37,430 nt of DNA from Clostridium moniliforme (GCF_017873235.1 NZ_JAGGJZ010000012.1:1-37430), one strand, 5' to 3'. Shown: positions 10,303-19,932, counted from the first letter of the stretch. Numbers and translations: made by a program. The notes: generated from the letters alone by a model not told the origin.

Positions 10303-10677
10303 ATGATATACAGGTTAAAAAAAAATAATGAATTTAGAATGGTATATAGAAGAGGAAAATCATTGGCGAACAATCTTTTGGTATTATATACTTATAATAA
10401 TAGAAGTAATAAGAATTCAAATAATGAATTTTATAATAAAATAGGGGTTTCTGTTAGTAAGAAAGTCGGAAATAGTGTAGTTAGAAGTAGAAGCAAAAGA
10501 TTAATTATGGAAAGTTATAGATTAAATGAGGCTTCTATAAAAAAAGGCTTTGATTTCATATTTATTGCTAGAACAAATATGAAAGGAAAAAGTTTTAAGG
10601 ATGTTGAAAAGGCTATGAAGAATTTATTTAAGAAAGCAGGCCTATATAATGAAGAGATCATTAATAAATCTAATTAG
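10303..10677 (+). CDS. rnpA: Ribonuclease P protein component
   Basis: This is the protein subunit of RNase P, which matures tRNA 5' ends with the catalytic RNA. The start [20 protein letters not shown] and the central [20 protein letters not shown] are family hallmarks. The usual RNR element (RNRxKR) reads RSRSKR here, a conservative departure. At 124 aa the length is normal. The ribosome site AAAAGGAG lies about 12 nt before the ATG, rather far, and is partly complementary to the upstream T-run. The 3' end overlaps yidD by 29 bp. Confidence 0.94.
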   Translation: MIYRLKKNNEFRMVYRRGKSLANNLLVLYTYNNRSNKNSNNEFYNKIGVSVSKKVGNSVVRSRSKRLIMESYRLNEASIKKGFDFIFIARTNMKGKSFKDVEKAMKNLFKKAGLYNEEIINKSN

Positions 10678-10858
10678 ATTTTATAGGAAAAATATATCAC
10701 CTCTAAAAAATCCTTGTTGTAAGTATGTACCTACATGTTCTCAATATGCAATAGAAGCTATTGAGAAATATGGCGCATTTAAGGGGAGTCTTATGGCACT
10801 TTGGAGAATTTTAAGGTGTAATCCTTTTAGCAAGGGTGGATATGATCCTGTTAAATAG
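10649..10858 (+). CDS. yidD: Membrane protein insertion efficiency factor YidD
   Basis: This 69-aa protein has the full YidD pattern: [21 protein letters not shown] with its conserved cysteines, [16 protein letters not shown], then [16 protein letters not shown]. YidD is a peripheral membrane protein that helps YidC-dependent insertion. The gene overlaps the end of rnpA by 29 bp in another frame, as is usual, and lies 20 bp before yidC. The ribosome site inside rnpA is weak, so translation is probably coupled to rnpA. Confidence 0.95.
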   Translation: MKRSLINLIRFYRKNISPLKNPCCKYVPTCSQYAIEAIEKYGAFKGSLMALWRILRCNPFSKGGYDPVK

Positions 10859-10878
10859 AGTATGGGAGGATAAAAATT

Positions 10879-11646
10879 ATGATGACATTGTTTAAACCTA
10901 TAATTGATTTTTTTACTATAGTGTTTGATAAGTTACATGCCTTTATAATAAGTGCTGGTGTAACAGATAAGGGATTAGCTTATGTTTTAGCAGTTATCTT
11001 ATTAACTGTAATAATTAAAACGGCTGTTTTACCTTTTAGTATTAAATCAATAAAATCAACAGCGAAGATGCAGGAGTTTCAACCTGTAATTAAGAAAATT
11101 CAAGAAAAATATAAAAATGACCCTCAAAAGGCTAATCAGGAAATGATGAGAATTTATAAAGAAAACAATATTAGTATGACTGGTGGATGTTTACCTATGT
11201 TAATTCCACTACCAATATTAATGGCTCTTTATTATACTTTTATGCAAATAAAGGGAATTCAAGGAGTATCATTCTTATGGTTACCTGACCTTGCTGGAAG
11301 TGATCCATATTATATATTACCTGTTTTAGCTGCACTTAGTACTTTTATACCATCATATTTAATGACTAAATCAAATCCAGCAACAGAGTCATCAGGTATG
11401 AATATGATGCCGATGAATATTGGTATGGCATTAATGATGGGATTTATGTCAATAAAGTTCCCTTCATTACTAGTTATTTACTGGGTAGTTGGAGGAGTAT
11501 ATCAATTAGTACAAACATACTTCTTAAATGTTAAACCAGTAATGAAAAAGAAGAAGGAACAAGAGTTAGCAGAAAGTGCAAAGATACAAGAAAAAAATAA
11601 ATTTGTAATGCCAGATTATGATAAAAAGAAGAAGAAAAAGAAATAG
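10879..11646 (+). CDS. yidC: Membrane insertase YidC/SpoIIIJ
   Basis: This is a YidC/Oxa1-family insertase that puts membrane proteins into the bilayer; the Bacillus homologue SpoIIIJ is also needed in sporulation. Hydrophobic segments lie near 34-53, 103-122, 144-163 and 182-222. The conserved positive charge of the hydrophilic groove appears as Lys47 in the first core segment (LTVIIKTAVLPFS), where many family members have Arg. There is no lipobox cysteine. The C-terminus is a run of lysines (about 230-255), typical for ribosome contact. GGGAGGA precedes the ATG by 8 nt. It is followed by jag. Confidence 0.95.
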   Translation: MMTLFKPIIDFFTIVFDKLHAFIISAGVTDKGLAYVLAVILLTVIIKTAVLPFSIKSIKSTAKMQEFQPVIKKIQEKYKNDPQKANQEMMRIYKENNISMTGGCLPMLIPLPILMALYYTFMQIKGIQGVSFLWLPDLAGSDPYYILPVLAALSTFIPSYLMTKSNPATESSGMNMMPMNIGMALMMGFMSIKFPSLLVIYWVVGGVYQLVQTYFLNVKPVMKKKKEQELAESAKIQEKNKFVMPDYDKKKKKKK

Positions 11647-11695
11647 TATTATATAAATATAAATATTATTATTTGAGAGTGGGTGAATAGGGTAT

Positions 11696-12319
11696 ATGAA
11701 ATTTATTGAGTCAACAGGAAAAAACGTTGATGAAGCTATTGAAAATGCTTTAGAAAAATTAAATGTTACAAAAGATAAGGTAATAATAGATATAATAGAT
11801 GAAGGTTCAAAGGGATTTTTAAATATTATAGGTACTAAACCTGCAAAGGTTAAGGTTACAGTAAAAAGAGATTATATAGAAGAGGCTAGAAAATTTATTA
11901 GAAGTATATTAGATTCTATGGGAATTTTAGCTGAGATAAAGATTACAGAAGAAGATAACATAATAAAAGTTAACTTAACTGGTCCAAAGATGGGTTTAAT
12001 AATTGGATATAGGGGAGAGACTTTAGATGCACTTCAATACTTAATATCTTTAGTAGTTAATAAAGGACATGATATCCCTTATAAGAGAGTTGTATTAGAT
12101 ACAGAAAATTATAGAGAAAAAAGAGAAGCAACTTTAAAGAGAGTAGCCCTAAAGACTGCTAATAAAGTAAGAAAGATCAAGAAGCCATTTAAGCTAGAAC
12201 CAATGAACCCATATGAAAGAAGAATAATACATGCTGCACTTCAAGATAATGAGTTTGTATGTACCTATAGTGAAGGGGAAGAACCATTTAGACGAGTTGT
12301 AGTAGACTTAAATAAGTAA
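11696..12319 (+). CDS. jag: RNA-binding protein Jag (KhpB/SpoIIIJ-associated)
   Basis: Jag is an RNA-binding protein next to yidC in Firmicutes and linked to cell elongation and sporulation. The order here is the N-terminal Jag domain (about 1-55, ending at EGSKGFLNIIGTKPAKV), a KH domain with the GxxG-type loop IIGYRGETLDALQYL at about 102-116, and an R3H domain with NPYERRIIHAAL near 171-182. At 207 aa it is the compact clostridial form. It is the last gene before a strong terminator. Confidence 0.95.
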   Translation: MKFIESTGKNVDEAIENALEKLNVTKDKVIIDIIDEGSKGFLNIIGTKPAKVKVTVKRDYIEEARKFIRSILDSMGILAEIKITEEDNIIKVNLTGPKMGLIIGYRGETLDALQYLISLVVNKGHDIPYKRVVLDTENYREKREATLKRVALKTANKVRKIKKPFKLEPMNPYERRIIHAALQDNEFVCTYSEGEEPFRRVVVDLNK

Positions 12320-12320
12320 G

Positions 12321-12351
12321 AGAAAGCCAAAAAATTGGCTTTCTTTTTTTG
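12321..12351 (+). terminator. Terminator after jag
   Basis: AGAAAGCCAA (12321-12330) pairs perfectly with 12335-12344 around an AAAA loop and is followed directly by TTTTTT. It separates the rpmH-jag group from the mnmE group. Confidence 0.93.
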
Positions 12352-12388
12352 TATTGTATTAATAACTCAAAATAAGAAATATATAGCT

Positions 12389-12418
12389 TTGACTTATTAA
12401 ATATATTTCTGTTAAAAT
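12389..12418 (+). promoter_or_regulatory. Candidate mnmE promoter
   Basis: TTGACT (12389-12394) and TAAAAT (12413-12418) are separated by 18 bp, 62 bp before mnmE and downstream of the jag terminator. It would drive mnmE-mnmG-rsmG. Confidence 0.6.
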
Positions 12419-12480
12419 TGATATTAGTTTTAATTCGGTTATATTATATAGAAGCAATTAACTTCTAAGGAGGATAATAA

Positions 12481-13860
12481 ATGAAAGAATTTGATACTAT
12501 ATGTGGTATTGCTACTGCACAAGGTGAAGGTGGAATAGCAATTATAAGAGTTTCAGGAAACAAAGCATTAGAAATAGTTGGACGTATATTTAGAGGAAAA
12601 AATAATTTTGATATAAATAAAATGAAGACTTATACTATGAAGTATGGAAATATTGTTGACATTTTAACTGATGAAGTTATTGATGAGGTTATTATAAGTT
12701 ATATGAAAGGACCTAGAAGTTTTACTGCAGAAGATGTTGTAGAAATAAATTGCCATGGAGGTGTTGTTTCTACTAATAGGGTTCTTGAAGAGGTAATAAA
12801 AAGTGGTGCAAGAATTGCAGACCCTGGAGAATTTACAAAAAGAGCTTTTTTAAATGGAAGAATAGATTTAAGTCAAGCTGAAGCAGTTATGGATATTATA
12901 ACAGCTAAAACAGATTTAGCTATGAAATCAGCAGTTATGCAAAGCGAAGGGTCACTTTCCCAGGAAATAAATAAGCTTAGAAAATATTTACTTGATGTGC
13001 TTGCTCATATTGAATATGATGTAGACTTTACAGAAGATGATGAAGAGCCGGATGAAACTATTCCTATAAAAGTAGGAGAAAGTCTTGATAAAGCAATTAG
13101 TGATATGGAAAAGCTATTAAAGGGAGCTAATGAAGGAAAAATAATAAGAGAAGGACTTAAAATGACAATAATAGGAAAACCTAATGTTGGAAAATCATCT
13201 CTTATGAATGCTTTGCTTCAGGAAAAAAGAGCTATTGTTACTGATATTCCAGGAACTACAAGAGACGTAATTGAAGAGTATATAAATCTTGGAGGTATTC
13301 CAGTTAAAATTACTGATACAGCAGGAATAAGAGAAACAGAGGATGTCGTTGAAAAAATTGGAGTAGAAAGATCTAAAGAGAAGATAGAAGAGGCTGATTT
13401 AATAGTATTAATGTTAGATACTTCAAGACCTATGGAAGAAGAAGATAGGGAAATAATAAAAGCTATAGAAGATAAAAAAACTATAGTAATATTAAATAAA
13501 GTAGATTTAGAAAGTAAAATTAATTTAGATGATGTAGAGAAGATAGGTACTTTTATTAAGATATCTGCTAAAACTGGATTTGGAATAGATGAATTAAAAG
13601 AAAAAATTAAGGAACTATTCTTTAATGGAGAAGTTGATAATGAAAGTTTAATAATAACAAATAGTAGACATAAACAAGCGTTAATTAGGGCTTTAGAAAA
13701 TTGTAAAGAAGCACAGAATAGATTAAAGAAACACGAATATTTAGATTTAATTTCAATATATGTAACATCTGGATTAAAAGCATTAGGAGAAATTACAGGT
13801 TCTGAACTTGAAGAAGATCTAGTTAACAAGATATTTAGTGAGTTCTGTGTAGGAAAATAG
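12481..13860 (+). CDS. mnmE: tRNA modification GTPase MnmE
   Basis: MnmE works with MnmG to add carboxymethylaminomethyl groups to U34 of certain tRNAs. An N-terminal folate-binding domain (about 1-120) and a helical domain enclose a GTPase domain with P-loop GKPNVGKSS at 232-240, switch region [12 protein letters not shown] and NKVD. The essential C-terminal cysteine is Cys456 in the closing FCVGK. The ATG follows AAGGAGGA. mnmG follows after 15 bp, so the two partners are produced together. Confidence 0.97.
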   Translation: MKEFDTICGIATAQGEGGIAIIRVSGNKALEIVGRIFRGKNNFDINKMKTYTMKYGNIVDILTDEVIDEVIISYMKGPRSFTAEDVVEINCHGGVVSTNRVLEEVIKSGARIADPGEFTKRAFLNGRIDLSQAEAVMDIITAKTDLAMKSAVMQSEGSLSQEINKLRKYLLDVLAHIEYDVDFTEDDEEPDETIPIKVGESLDKAISDMEKLLKGANEGKIIREGLKMTIIGKPNVGKSSLMNALLQEKRAIVTDIPGTTRDVIEEYINLGGIPVKITDTAGIRETEDVVEKIGVERSKEKIEEADLIVLMLDTSRPMEEEDREIIKAIEDKKTIVILNKVDLESKINLDDVEKIGTFIKISAKTGFGIDELKEKIKELFFNGEVDNESLIITNSRHKQALIRALENCKEAQNRLKKHEYLDLISIYVTSGLKALGEITGSELEEDLVNKIFSEFCVGK

Positions 13861-13875
13861 GAGGAATTAAATTAG

Positions 13876-15768
13876 ATGAGATATAATGCTGGAGAATACG
13901 ATGTTGTAGTTGTAGGAGCTGGTCACGCAGGTTGTGAAGCGGCTCTTTCATCTGCAAGGATGGGATTAAAAACATTAATTTGTACAATAAATTTAGAATC
14001 AATTGGTATGATGCCATGTAATCCTAATATAGGGGGTACTGCAAAAGGGCATTTAGTTAGAGAAGTTGATGCATTAGGTGGAGAAATGGGCATAAATATT
14101 GATGCTACATTTATTCAATCTAGAATGCTTAATACATCAAAGGGACCTGCAGTACATTCATTAAGAGCACAAGCTGATAAGTTAAAATATCAAAAAAGAA
14201 TGAAGAGCGTTCTTGAATCACAAGAAAATCTTTATGTTAGACAAGTGGAAATTGTAGATTTAGTTGTTGAGAATGGTAAAATAACAGGTGCTGTATCAAA
14301 AAATGGAGCAATATTTAATTGTAAGGCAGTAATTCTTGCTACAGGAACATACTTAAAGGCTAAGATAATAATAGGTGATGTAAGCTATAATAGTGGTCCT
14401 AATGGGTTATTACCTGCAAATGATTTATCACAAACATTATTAGACTTAGGAATAGAACTTAGAAGATTTAAAACAGGAACACCACCTAGAGTTAATAGAA
14501 GATCAGTAGATTTTTCTAAGATGGTAGAACAAAAAGGTGATGAGAAAATAATACCATTTTCATTTATGAATGATAATATTGATAGAGAACAAATATCTTG
14601 TTATTTAACTTACACAAATCCAGAAACACATCATGTTATACAAGATAATATAGGAAGGTCACCTATATATAATGGATCTATAAAAGGAATAGGACCAAGA
14701 TATTGTCCTTCAGTAGAGGATAAGGTTATGAGGTTCCCAGACAAATCAAGACATCAAATATTTATTGAACCAGAAGGTGAAGATACTTTAGAGATGTATG
14801 TTGGGGGATTTTCTTCATCATTACCAGAAGATGTACAAATGGAAATGATAAAAACTATAGATGGACTTGAAAATGTTGAAGTAATGAGAGCTGCATATGC
14901 AATAGAATATGATTCAATTAATCCAACTCAATTAAAGCCAACTCTTGAATTTAAAAATATAGAAGGGCTATATGGAGCAGGGCAATTAAATGGTAGCTCA
15001 GGATATGAAGAGGCAGCAGCACAAGGAATTGTTGCAGGTATTAATGCAGCATTAAAAATACAAGGAAAAGATCCTATGATATTAACACGATCTGATGCAT
15101 ATATTGGAGTTTTAGTAGATGATTTAGTTACAAAAGGCACTAATGAACCATATAGAATGATGACATCAAGAGCAGAATATAGATTACTTTTAAGACAAGA
15201 TAATGCAGATTTTAGACTAACTCAAATTGGTAGAGATATAGGTCTTGTATCTGATGAAAGATATAATAGATTTTTAGAGAGAAAAAATAATATAGAAACA
15301 GAGCTTCAAAGATTAAAAGATCTTCAAATAACTAATAAAAATGAAAATAACGAATTATTAGTGGAACTTGGAAGTACAGAACTAAAAAAACCAATAAGTT
15401 TCTATGAATTAATAAAAAGACCTGAGTTAGATTATTTTTCAGCTGCACAACTTGATCCTGAAAGACCAGAATATCCTGATAATGTAGGAGAGCAAATAAA
15501 TATTATTGCTAAATATGAAGGATATATAGTAAATCAATTAGAGCAAGTAGATCAATTTAAAAAATTTGAAAAGAAGATTTTACCTAATGATATAGATTAT
15601 GATGATGTTAAAGGCTTAAGAACAGAAGCTATCCAAAAGTTAAGTAATATTAGACCAATAAGTATAGGGCAAGCATCAAGAATTTCAGGAGTTTCACCAG
15701 CAGATATTTCTGTACTTTTAGTTTATTTAGAGTATCATTATGGAAAGAAACTAAATGGAGATAATTAA
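13876..15768 (+). CDS. mnmG: tRNA uridine-34 modification enzyme MnmG
   Basis: This is the FAD-dependent partner of MnmE. The N-terminal dinucleotide fold has GAGHAGCEA from residue 14, and family blocks [28 protein letters not shown] and [15 protein letters not shown] segments follow. The helical C-terminal domain ends with [17 protein letters not shown], which binds MnmE. At 630 aa the length is standard. A GGAGGA site precedes the ATG. It lies between mnmE and rsmG, the conserved order. Confidence 0.97.
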   Translation: MRYNAGEYDVVVVGAGHAGCEAALSSARMGLKTLICTINLESIGMMPCNPNIGGTAKGHLVREVDALGGEMGINIDATFIQSRMLNTSKGPAVHSLRAQADKLKYQKRMKSVLESQENLYVRQVEIVDLVVENGKITGAVSKNGAIFNCKAVILATGTYLKAKIIIGDVSYNSGPNGLLPANDLSQTLLDLGIELRRFKTGTPPRVNRRSVDFSKMVEQKGDEKIIPFSFMNDNIDREQISCYLTYTNPETHHVIQDNIGRSPIYNGSIKGIGPRYCPSVEDKVMRFPDKSRHQIFIEPEGEDTLEMYVGGFSSSLPEDVQMEMIKTIDGLENVEVMRAAYAIEYDSINPTQLKPTLEFKNIEGLYGAGQLNGSSGYEEAAAQGIVAGINAALKIQGKDPMILTRSDAYIGVLVDDLVTKGTNEPYRMMTSRAEYRLLLRQDNADFRLTQIGRDIGLVSDERYNRFLERKNNIETELQRLKDLQITNKNENNELLVELGSTELKKPISFYELIKRPELDYFSAAQLDPERPEYPDNVGEQINIIAKYEGYIVNQLEQVDQFKKFEKKILPNDIDYDDVKGLRTEAIQKLSNIRPISIGQASRISGVSPADISVLLVYLEYHYGKKLNGDN

Positions 15769-15785
15769 GTCATAAGGAGGCAAAT

Positions 15786-16505
15786 ATGGACTTTTATAGT
15801 TTAATGAAAACGGCAGCGGATGAGGTTAATATAGAATTTAATGAAGATATTTATAATAAATTTATTAAATATATGAGATTAGTTCAAGAATGGAATGAAA
15901 AAATTAATCTTACTGCAATTATAGAGGATGAAGAATTTGTAAAAAAACATTTTATAGATTGTATAAAAGCATTTAAAAGTGATGAACTAAAAAATGCTAA
16001 AACAGTTATTGATGTTGGAACAGGAGCTGGTTTTCCAGGTTTACCTATAGCTATATTAAGAGAGGATATTCAAGTTACTCTATTAGATTCACTTAATAAA
16101 AGGATAAATTTTTTAAATATAGTAATTAGAGAGTTAGGATTAAAAAATGTTAAGACTATACATTCAAGAGCAGAAGATGGTGCTAGAAATAAGGAGCTTA
16201 GAGAAAAGTTCGATATAGCTACTTCAAGGGCTGTTGCTAATATGGCAGTTTTATCTGAATTCTGTTTACCTTACGTAAAAGTATCTGGATATTTTGTAGC
16301 TTTAAAGGGGCCTGCAATTGAAGAAGAATTGGAAAATAGTAAAAAAGCTTTAGAGGTTTTAGGTGGAAATTTACTAAGAGTTGATAAAACATTAATAGAA
16401 GATACGGATTTGAATCATAATATAGTTATTGTTAAAAAGATAAAATCATGCCCTAAAACATATCCAAGAAAAGCTGGAACTGTAACAAAAAAGCCAATAA
16501 GATAG
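15786..16505 (+). CDS. rsmG: 16S rRNA (guanine-527-N7)-methyltransferase
   Basis: RsmG (GidB) methylates G527 of 16S rRNA using S-adenosylmethionine; its loss gives low-level streptomycin resistance in several bacteria. The AdoMet-binding loop [10 protein letters not shown] is at 76-85, preceded by the NLTAI motif near 41 and followed by the RAVANM segment. At 239 aa it is full length and ends in the usual basic [12 protein letters not shown]. The ATG follows AAGGAGG, 17 bp after mnmG. Confidence 0.96.
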   Translation: MDFYSLMKTAADEVNIEFNEDIYNKFIKYMRLVQEWNEKINLTAIIEDEEFVKKHFIDCIKAFKSDELKNAKTVIDVGTGAGFPGLPIAILREDIQVTLLDSLNKRINFLNIVIRELGLKNVKTIHSRAEDGARNKELREKFDIATSRAVANMAVLSEFCLPYVKVSGYFVALKGPAIEEELENSKKALEVLGGNLLRVDKTLIEDTDLNHNIVIVKKIKSCPKTYPRKAGTVTKKPIR

Positions 16506-16655
16506 AAAAATTAAATAATATGTAGTAAGTTACCGTATAATAGAGAGAAATGACTAAAAATAGAGGATAAAAAAAGAAGGAAAAAAATGGTAAGTGACGA
16601 ATTTTAATATATATGCAAAATTATCGGAATTTTATAAGGGATGGGTTGTGTCAAT

Positions 16656-17438
16656 ATGAATAATGAAATATTAAAAATTGATATTAACGAGATAATACCA
16701 AATACATATCAACCAAGAAGATATTTTAACGAAGATGCTTTAATGGAATTATCTCAATCTATAAAGGAACATGGTATAATTCAACCAATTACTGTTAGAA
16801 AAATAGGAGATTTTTATGAGTTAGTAGCTGGAGAAAGAAGACTTAGAGCTGCAAAACTTGCAAGTTTAAAAGAGGTACCATGCAATTTAATAGATATAAC
16901 AGATACTGAATCAGCGGAACTTGCTTTATTAGAAAACTTACAAAGAGAAGACTTAAATTTTATTGAAGAAGCTGAAGCTTATTATAATTTAATTCATGAT
17001 CATAAATTTACTCAAGAACAAATAGCTAAAAGAATGGGAAAGAAGCAATCAACAATTGCAAATAAACTTAGAATTCTAAAACTTAGTGAAAAAGTTAGGG
17101 AAATTTGTTTAAGTAATAAATTAACTGAAAGACATGCTAGAGCTTTATTATGTATTCAAGATGAAAAGATGCAGTTAAACATAATAAAAAAAGTTATAAA
17201 AGATAATTTAAATGTAAGACAAACAGAGGAGTTAATAAATAAAGAACTATTAAAGGCTGCTGGAAAAGAGCTTAATGGAAAATCAAAGAAAAAGATAACA
17301 TCAGTTTTTCCTGCAAAACTTTATGTAAATACAATTAAACAAGTTTTTGATAAGTTTAATATACCAGCTAAATATAAAATGAATGATTGTGAAGATTATA
17401 TACAAATTACAGTAAATATTCCTAAAAAGAAAAATTAA
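16656..17438 (+). CDS. noc: Nucleoid occlusion protein Noc (ParB family)
   Basis: This ParB-family CTPase fold has the GERRLRAA CTP-binding motif and a helix-turn-helix (EQIAKRMGKKQSTIANKL). The protein differs from ParB at the positions known to switch DNA specificity. Aligned with the Caulobacter numbering, it has Gln173, Lys179, Lys184 and Arg201 (ParB-type is R, T, A, G; Noc-type is Q, K, N, R), so three of four are Noc-type. The chosen ATG at 16656 gives 260 aa. An ATG at 16641 would add five residues but touches its own AAGGG site. The N-terminus lacks an obvious amphipathic membrane helix of the Bacillus type. It ends with its own terminator before parA. Confidence 0.85.
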   Translation: MNNEILKIDINEIIPNTYQPRRYFNEDALMELSQSIKEHGIIQPITVRKIGDFYELVAGERRLRAAKLASLKEVPCNLIDITDTESAELALLENLQREDLNFIEEAEAYYNLIHDHKFTQEQIAKRMGKKQSTIANKLRILKLSEKVREICLSNKLTERHARALLCIQDEKMQLNIIKKVIKDNLNVRQTEELINKELLKAAGKELNGKSKKKITSVFPAKLYVNTIKQVFDKFNIPAKYKMNDCEDYIQITVNIPKKKN

Positions 17439-17452
17439 ATATTAATAAATAT

Positions 17453-17487
17453 GCCATTAGAAATATATATTTTTAATGGCTTTTTTG
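17453..17487 (+). terminator. Terminator after noc
   Basis: GCCATTA (17453-17459) pairs with TAATGGC (17474-17480), extended inward by A/T and G-U pairs, and is followed by TTTTTT. It separates noc from parA-parB. Confidence 0.9.
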
Positions 17488-17607
17488 TTTATAAAATAAT
17501 TTATAAATCATTAATAAGTAAAAGCTGAAAAAACTATTAAGAATGTATTGTTTTCTAAGTTTTATCTTTAATTATTATATAAAAAAATATATAATGTTAT
17601 TATGAGA

Positions 17608-17645
17608 GAGGGGGTGCGAAGCTCTAGAAATACTTAGGGCTAGAT
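17608..17645 (+). promoter_or_regulatory. Hairpin leader of parA with two possible ribosome sites
   Basis: AGCTCTA (17620-17626) can pair with TAGGGCT (17635-17641, one G-U pair) around an 8-nt loop. The right arm contains the only close ribosome site (AGGG) for the parA ATG at 17646. A stronger AGGGGGTG lies at 17608-17616, upstream of the hairpin. If the hairpin forms, the near site is hidden, but the far one is brought to about 7 unpaired nucleotides from the ATG. Confidence 0.4.
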
Positions 17646-18431
17646 ATGAAAATAATTTGTATATTTAATCAAAAAGGTGGGGTTGGAAAAACAACCACAA
17701 ACATTAATTTAGCTTCTTATCTTGCTATGGCAGGTTATAAGGTGTTAACAATAGACATGGATCCTCAAGGGAATACTACAAGTGGTTTAGGATTAGATAA
17801 AAGAAGCTTAGAATTTTCAATGTATGATGTTATAACTTCAGATGTAACTTTAAAAGATGTTATTATACATAGTGATCTTATTTCAAACTTATATATAGCA
17901 CCATCAACAATGGAACTAGCTGGAGCTGAGGTTGAGGTTATAGGAAAAGATAATAGAGAAAGAATACTATTAGATAAGATAAGTGAAGTTAAAGATGATT
18001 TTGATTTTATTTTTATAGATTGTCCACCATCATTAGGGGTGCTGACAATAAATGCACTAACAACTTGTAATTCTGTATTGATACCTATTCAATGTGAGTT
18101 CTATGCATTAGAAGGAGTTGGACAACTTATCAATACTATTAAATTAGTTAAAAAATCATTAAATCCTAAATTGGATATTGAAGGTGTAATTATGACAATG
18201 TATGATTACAGAACTAATCTTAGTAATGAAGTATTTAATGAAGTAAAGAAATTTTTCAAAGATAGTGTTTATGAAAGTACAATTCCTAGAAATATTAGGT
18301 TAGCAGAATCTCCGAGTTTTGGCTTACCTATAATGCTTTATGATGAGAAATGTAAGGGAGCAAATGCGTATTCAAAACTAACAGAAGAATTCTTAAAAAG
18401 ACAAGGTATTATGAAAGGTGAGAATAAATGA
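17646..18431 (+). CDS. parA: Chromosome partitioning ATPase ParA/Soj
   Basis: ParA is a nucleoid-binding ATPase that moves ParB-parS complexes and, in Bacillus, modulates DnaA. The deviant Walker A motif KGGVGKTT is at 10-17 with the start MKIICIFNQ fixed by the family. The Walker A' segment IDMDPQGNTTSGLG and the Walker B-like FIFIDCPPSLGVLT follow. At 261 aa it is the short chromosomal type without an N-terminal DNA-binding domain. It overlaps parB by 4 bp (ATGA), so the two are translationally coupled. Confidence 0.97.
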   Translation: MKIICIFNQKGGVGKTTTNINLASYLAMAGYKVLTIDMDPQGNTTSGLGLDKRSLEFSMYDVITSDVTLKDVIIHSDLISNLYIAPSTMELAGAEVEVIGKDNRERILLDKISEVKDDFDFIFIDCPPSLGVLTINALTTCNSVLIPIQCEFYALEGVGQLINTIKLVKKSLNPKLDIEGVIMTMYDYRTNLSNEVFNEVKKFFKDSVYESTIPRNIRLAESPSFGLPIMLYDEKCKGANAYSKLTEEFLKRQGIMKGENK

Positions 18432-19282
18432 GTAAAAAATTTGGATTAGGAAAAGGATTAGGGGCATTGATTCCTGATGAAGTTGAAACTAAAGAAAAAA
18501 GTTCATCAACTACATTAATTCCTTTAAATAGTATTGTAAATAATTCAGATCAACCAAGAAAATTTTTTGACAGTGATAATATTGCAGAACTTGCTGAATC
18601 AATTAAGAATCATGGAATTATTCAACCTCTTATATTAAAAAAGGATGGCAATAAATATGTTATCATAGCAGGAGAAAGAAGATGGAGAGCTGCAAAAATG
18701 CTAAGCTTAAAGGAAGTACCTGCTATTATTATGGAATTAAGTGATAAAGAAATATTAGAGATTTCTCTAATTGAAAACATACAAAGACAGGATTTAAATC
18801 CAATAGAAGAAGCTTTGGCTTATAGAAAATTAATTGATGATTTTAATTTAACTCAACAAGAGTTAAGCAAAAGAATTGGCAAATCAAGAGTTGCAATTAC
18901 TAATACAATGAGATTAATTAATTTAGATGAAAGAGTTCAACAGTATTTAATTGAAAGTGTAATTTCAGAAGGACATGGAAGAGCATTACTTGGGGTGGAA
19001 GATAAAGATTTACAATATGATCTTGCACAAAAAATAATTGATGAAAAGCTTTCTGTTAGAGAATTAGAAAGATTAATTAAATTATTATTTAAAGAAAAAG
19101 ATAATGATAATAAAAAGAAGAATGAGGAGATTAATCCTTATGTTAAAGATGTTCAAAATAGACTTCAAGATTATTTTGGAACAAAGGTAAATATAAACTC
19201 AAAAAATAAAAAAGGAAAAATAGAAATAGAATACTATTCAGAAGATGATTTGAATAGGATTTTAGAGTTGATAAATATTTAA
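18428..19282 (+). CDS. parB: Chromosome partitioning protein ParB/Spo0J
   Basis: ParB is the CTP-dependent clamp that loads at parS and recruits SMC. The extreme N-terminus KKFGLGKGLGALI is the ParA-contacting peptide. The CTP-binding motif GERRWRAA is at 82-89. The helix-turn-helix QQELSKRIGKSRVAITNTMR follows at about 140-165, with Arg, Thr and Gly at the first, second and fourth ParB specificity positions. The dimerisation domain is C-terminal. At 284 aa it is normal. Its stop codon is immediately followed by two perfect parS sites. Confidence 0.97.
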   Translation: MSKKFGLGKGLGALIPDEVETKEKSSSTTLIPLNSIVNNSDQPRKFFDSDNIAELAESIKNHGIIQPLILKKDGNKYVIIAGERRWRAAKMLSLKEVPAIIMELSDKEILEISLIENIQRQDLNPIEEALAYRKLIDDFNLTQQELSKRIGKSRVAITNTMRLINLDERVQQYLIESVISEGHGRALLGVEDKDLQYDLAQKIIDEKLSVRELERLIKLLFKEKDNDNKKKNEEINPYVKDVQNRLQDYFGTKVNINSKNKKGKIEIEYYSEDDLNRILELINI

Positions 19283-19314
19283 TGTTTCACGTGAAACATG
19301 TTTCACGTGAAACA
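19283..19314. promoter_or_regulatory. parS: Two abutting perfect parS sites
   Basis: TGTTTCACGTGAAACA, the perfect 16-bp parS consensus, occurs at 19283-19298 and again at 19299-19314 with no spacer. Together they make a 32-bp perfect palindrome (34 bp with the flanking A and T). They start on the base after the parB stop codon and lie about 10 kb from oriC, in the usual origin-proximal zone for ParB loading. Confidence 0.97.
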
Positions 19315-19343
19315 TCTTTAATAAAAGGAAGGACGGAAAAACA

Positions 19344-19844
19344 GTGGAAGATTTAATATCAAATTTAGGAAATTACTTACCTTATATATTACTTGGTATG
19401 GGAATAATAATTTTATTACTTTTAATTTTAGTTATTGCCCTATGGAGATCAGTAGGTAAACTAGAAAATAAGTACAGAAGAATGATGAGAGGTACTACAA
19501 CAAAAAATCTAGAAGAATTAATTAATAGTAAGCTAGATGAAGTAGAAAAGGCAACAGATGCAGCAAATGTAGCAGCTAAAGCTTGTGATGAATTAAAAGT
19601 TGAAATAAGAGGTTGCGTACAAAAGGTAGGAATAATGAGATATAAAGCTTTTGAAGATGTTGGAAGTGATTTAAGTTTTTCTATAGCAATGTTAGATGGA
19701 CATAATGATGGAATAATAATAACAGGGTTATATGGAAGACATGATAGTACAACTTATGCAAAACCAGTTGATAAAGGTATTTCAAGATATGAATTATCAG
19801 AAGAAGAAGCGCATGTATTAAAAGAAGCGATGAATAGTAAGTAA
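19344..19844 (+). CDS. DUF4446 membrane-anchored protein, function unknown
   Basis: This 166-aa protein has one N-terminal transmembrane helix (about 14-36), a basic stretch (KLENKYRRMMRG), a short helical part and a C-terminal soluble domain with GIMRYKAFEDVGSDLSFSIA and DGIIITGLYGR. It matches the DUF4446 family, which often sits next to parB in clostridia. The start is GTG, with AAGGAAGGA about 10 nt upstream. Its position directly after parS suggests co-transcription with parA-parB, but I know of no demonstrated role. Confidence 0.85.
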   Translation: MEDLISNLGNYLPYILLGMGIIILLLLILVIALWRSVGKLENKYRRMMRGTTTKNLEELINSKLDEVEKATDAANVAAKACDELKVEIRGCVQKVGIMRYKAFEDVGSDLSFSIAMLDGHNDGIIITGLYGRHDSTTYAKPVDKGISRYELSEEEAHVLKEAMNSK

Positions 19845-19845
19845 T

Positions 19846-19888
19846 AAAAAATCTCTTTTCTCAAATAATTTGAGAAAAGAGATTTTTT
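19846..19888. terminator. Bidirectional terminator (DUF4446 / yyaC)
   Basis: A 20-bp perfect stem (19846-19865 with 19869-19888) has a 3-nt loop, A-run on one side and T-run on the other. It terminates the plus-strand DUF4446 gene and the convergent minus-strand yyaC. Confidence 0.95.
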
Positions 19889-19932
19889 ATACACTTTTAA
19901 ATATTAAGATAAATAAAAGTGTATTAGTTAAT

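Noticed and set aside
13218..13829. 203-codon minus-strand frame opposite mnmE
   Set aside because: Low-complexity Ser/Leu/Ile protein with no family pattern, antisense to the conserved GTPase gene.
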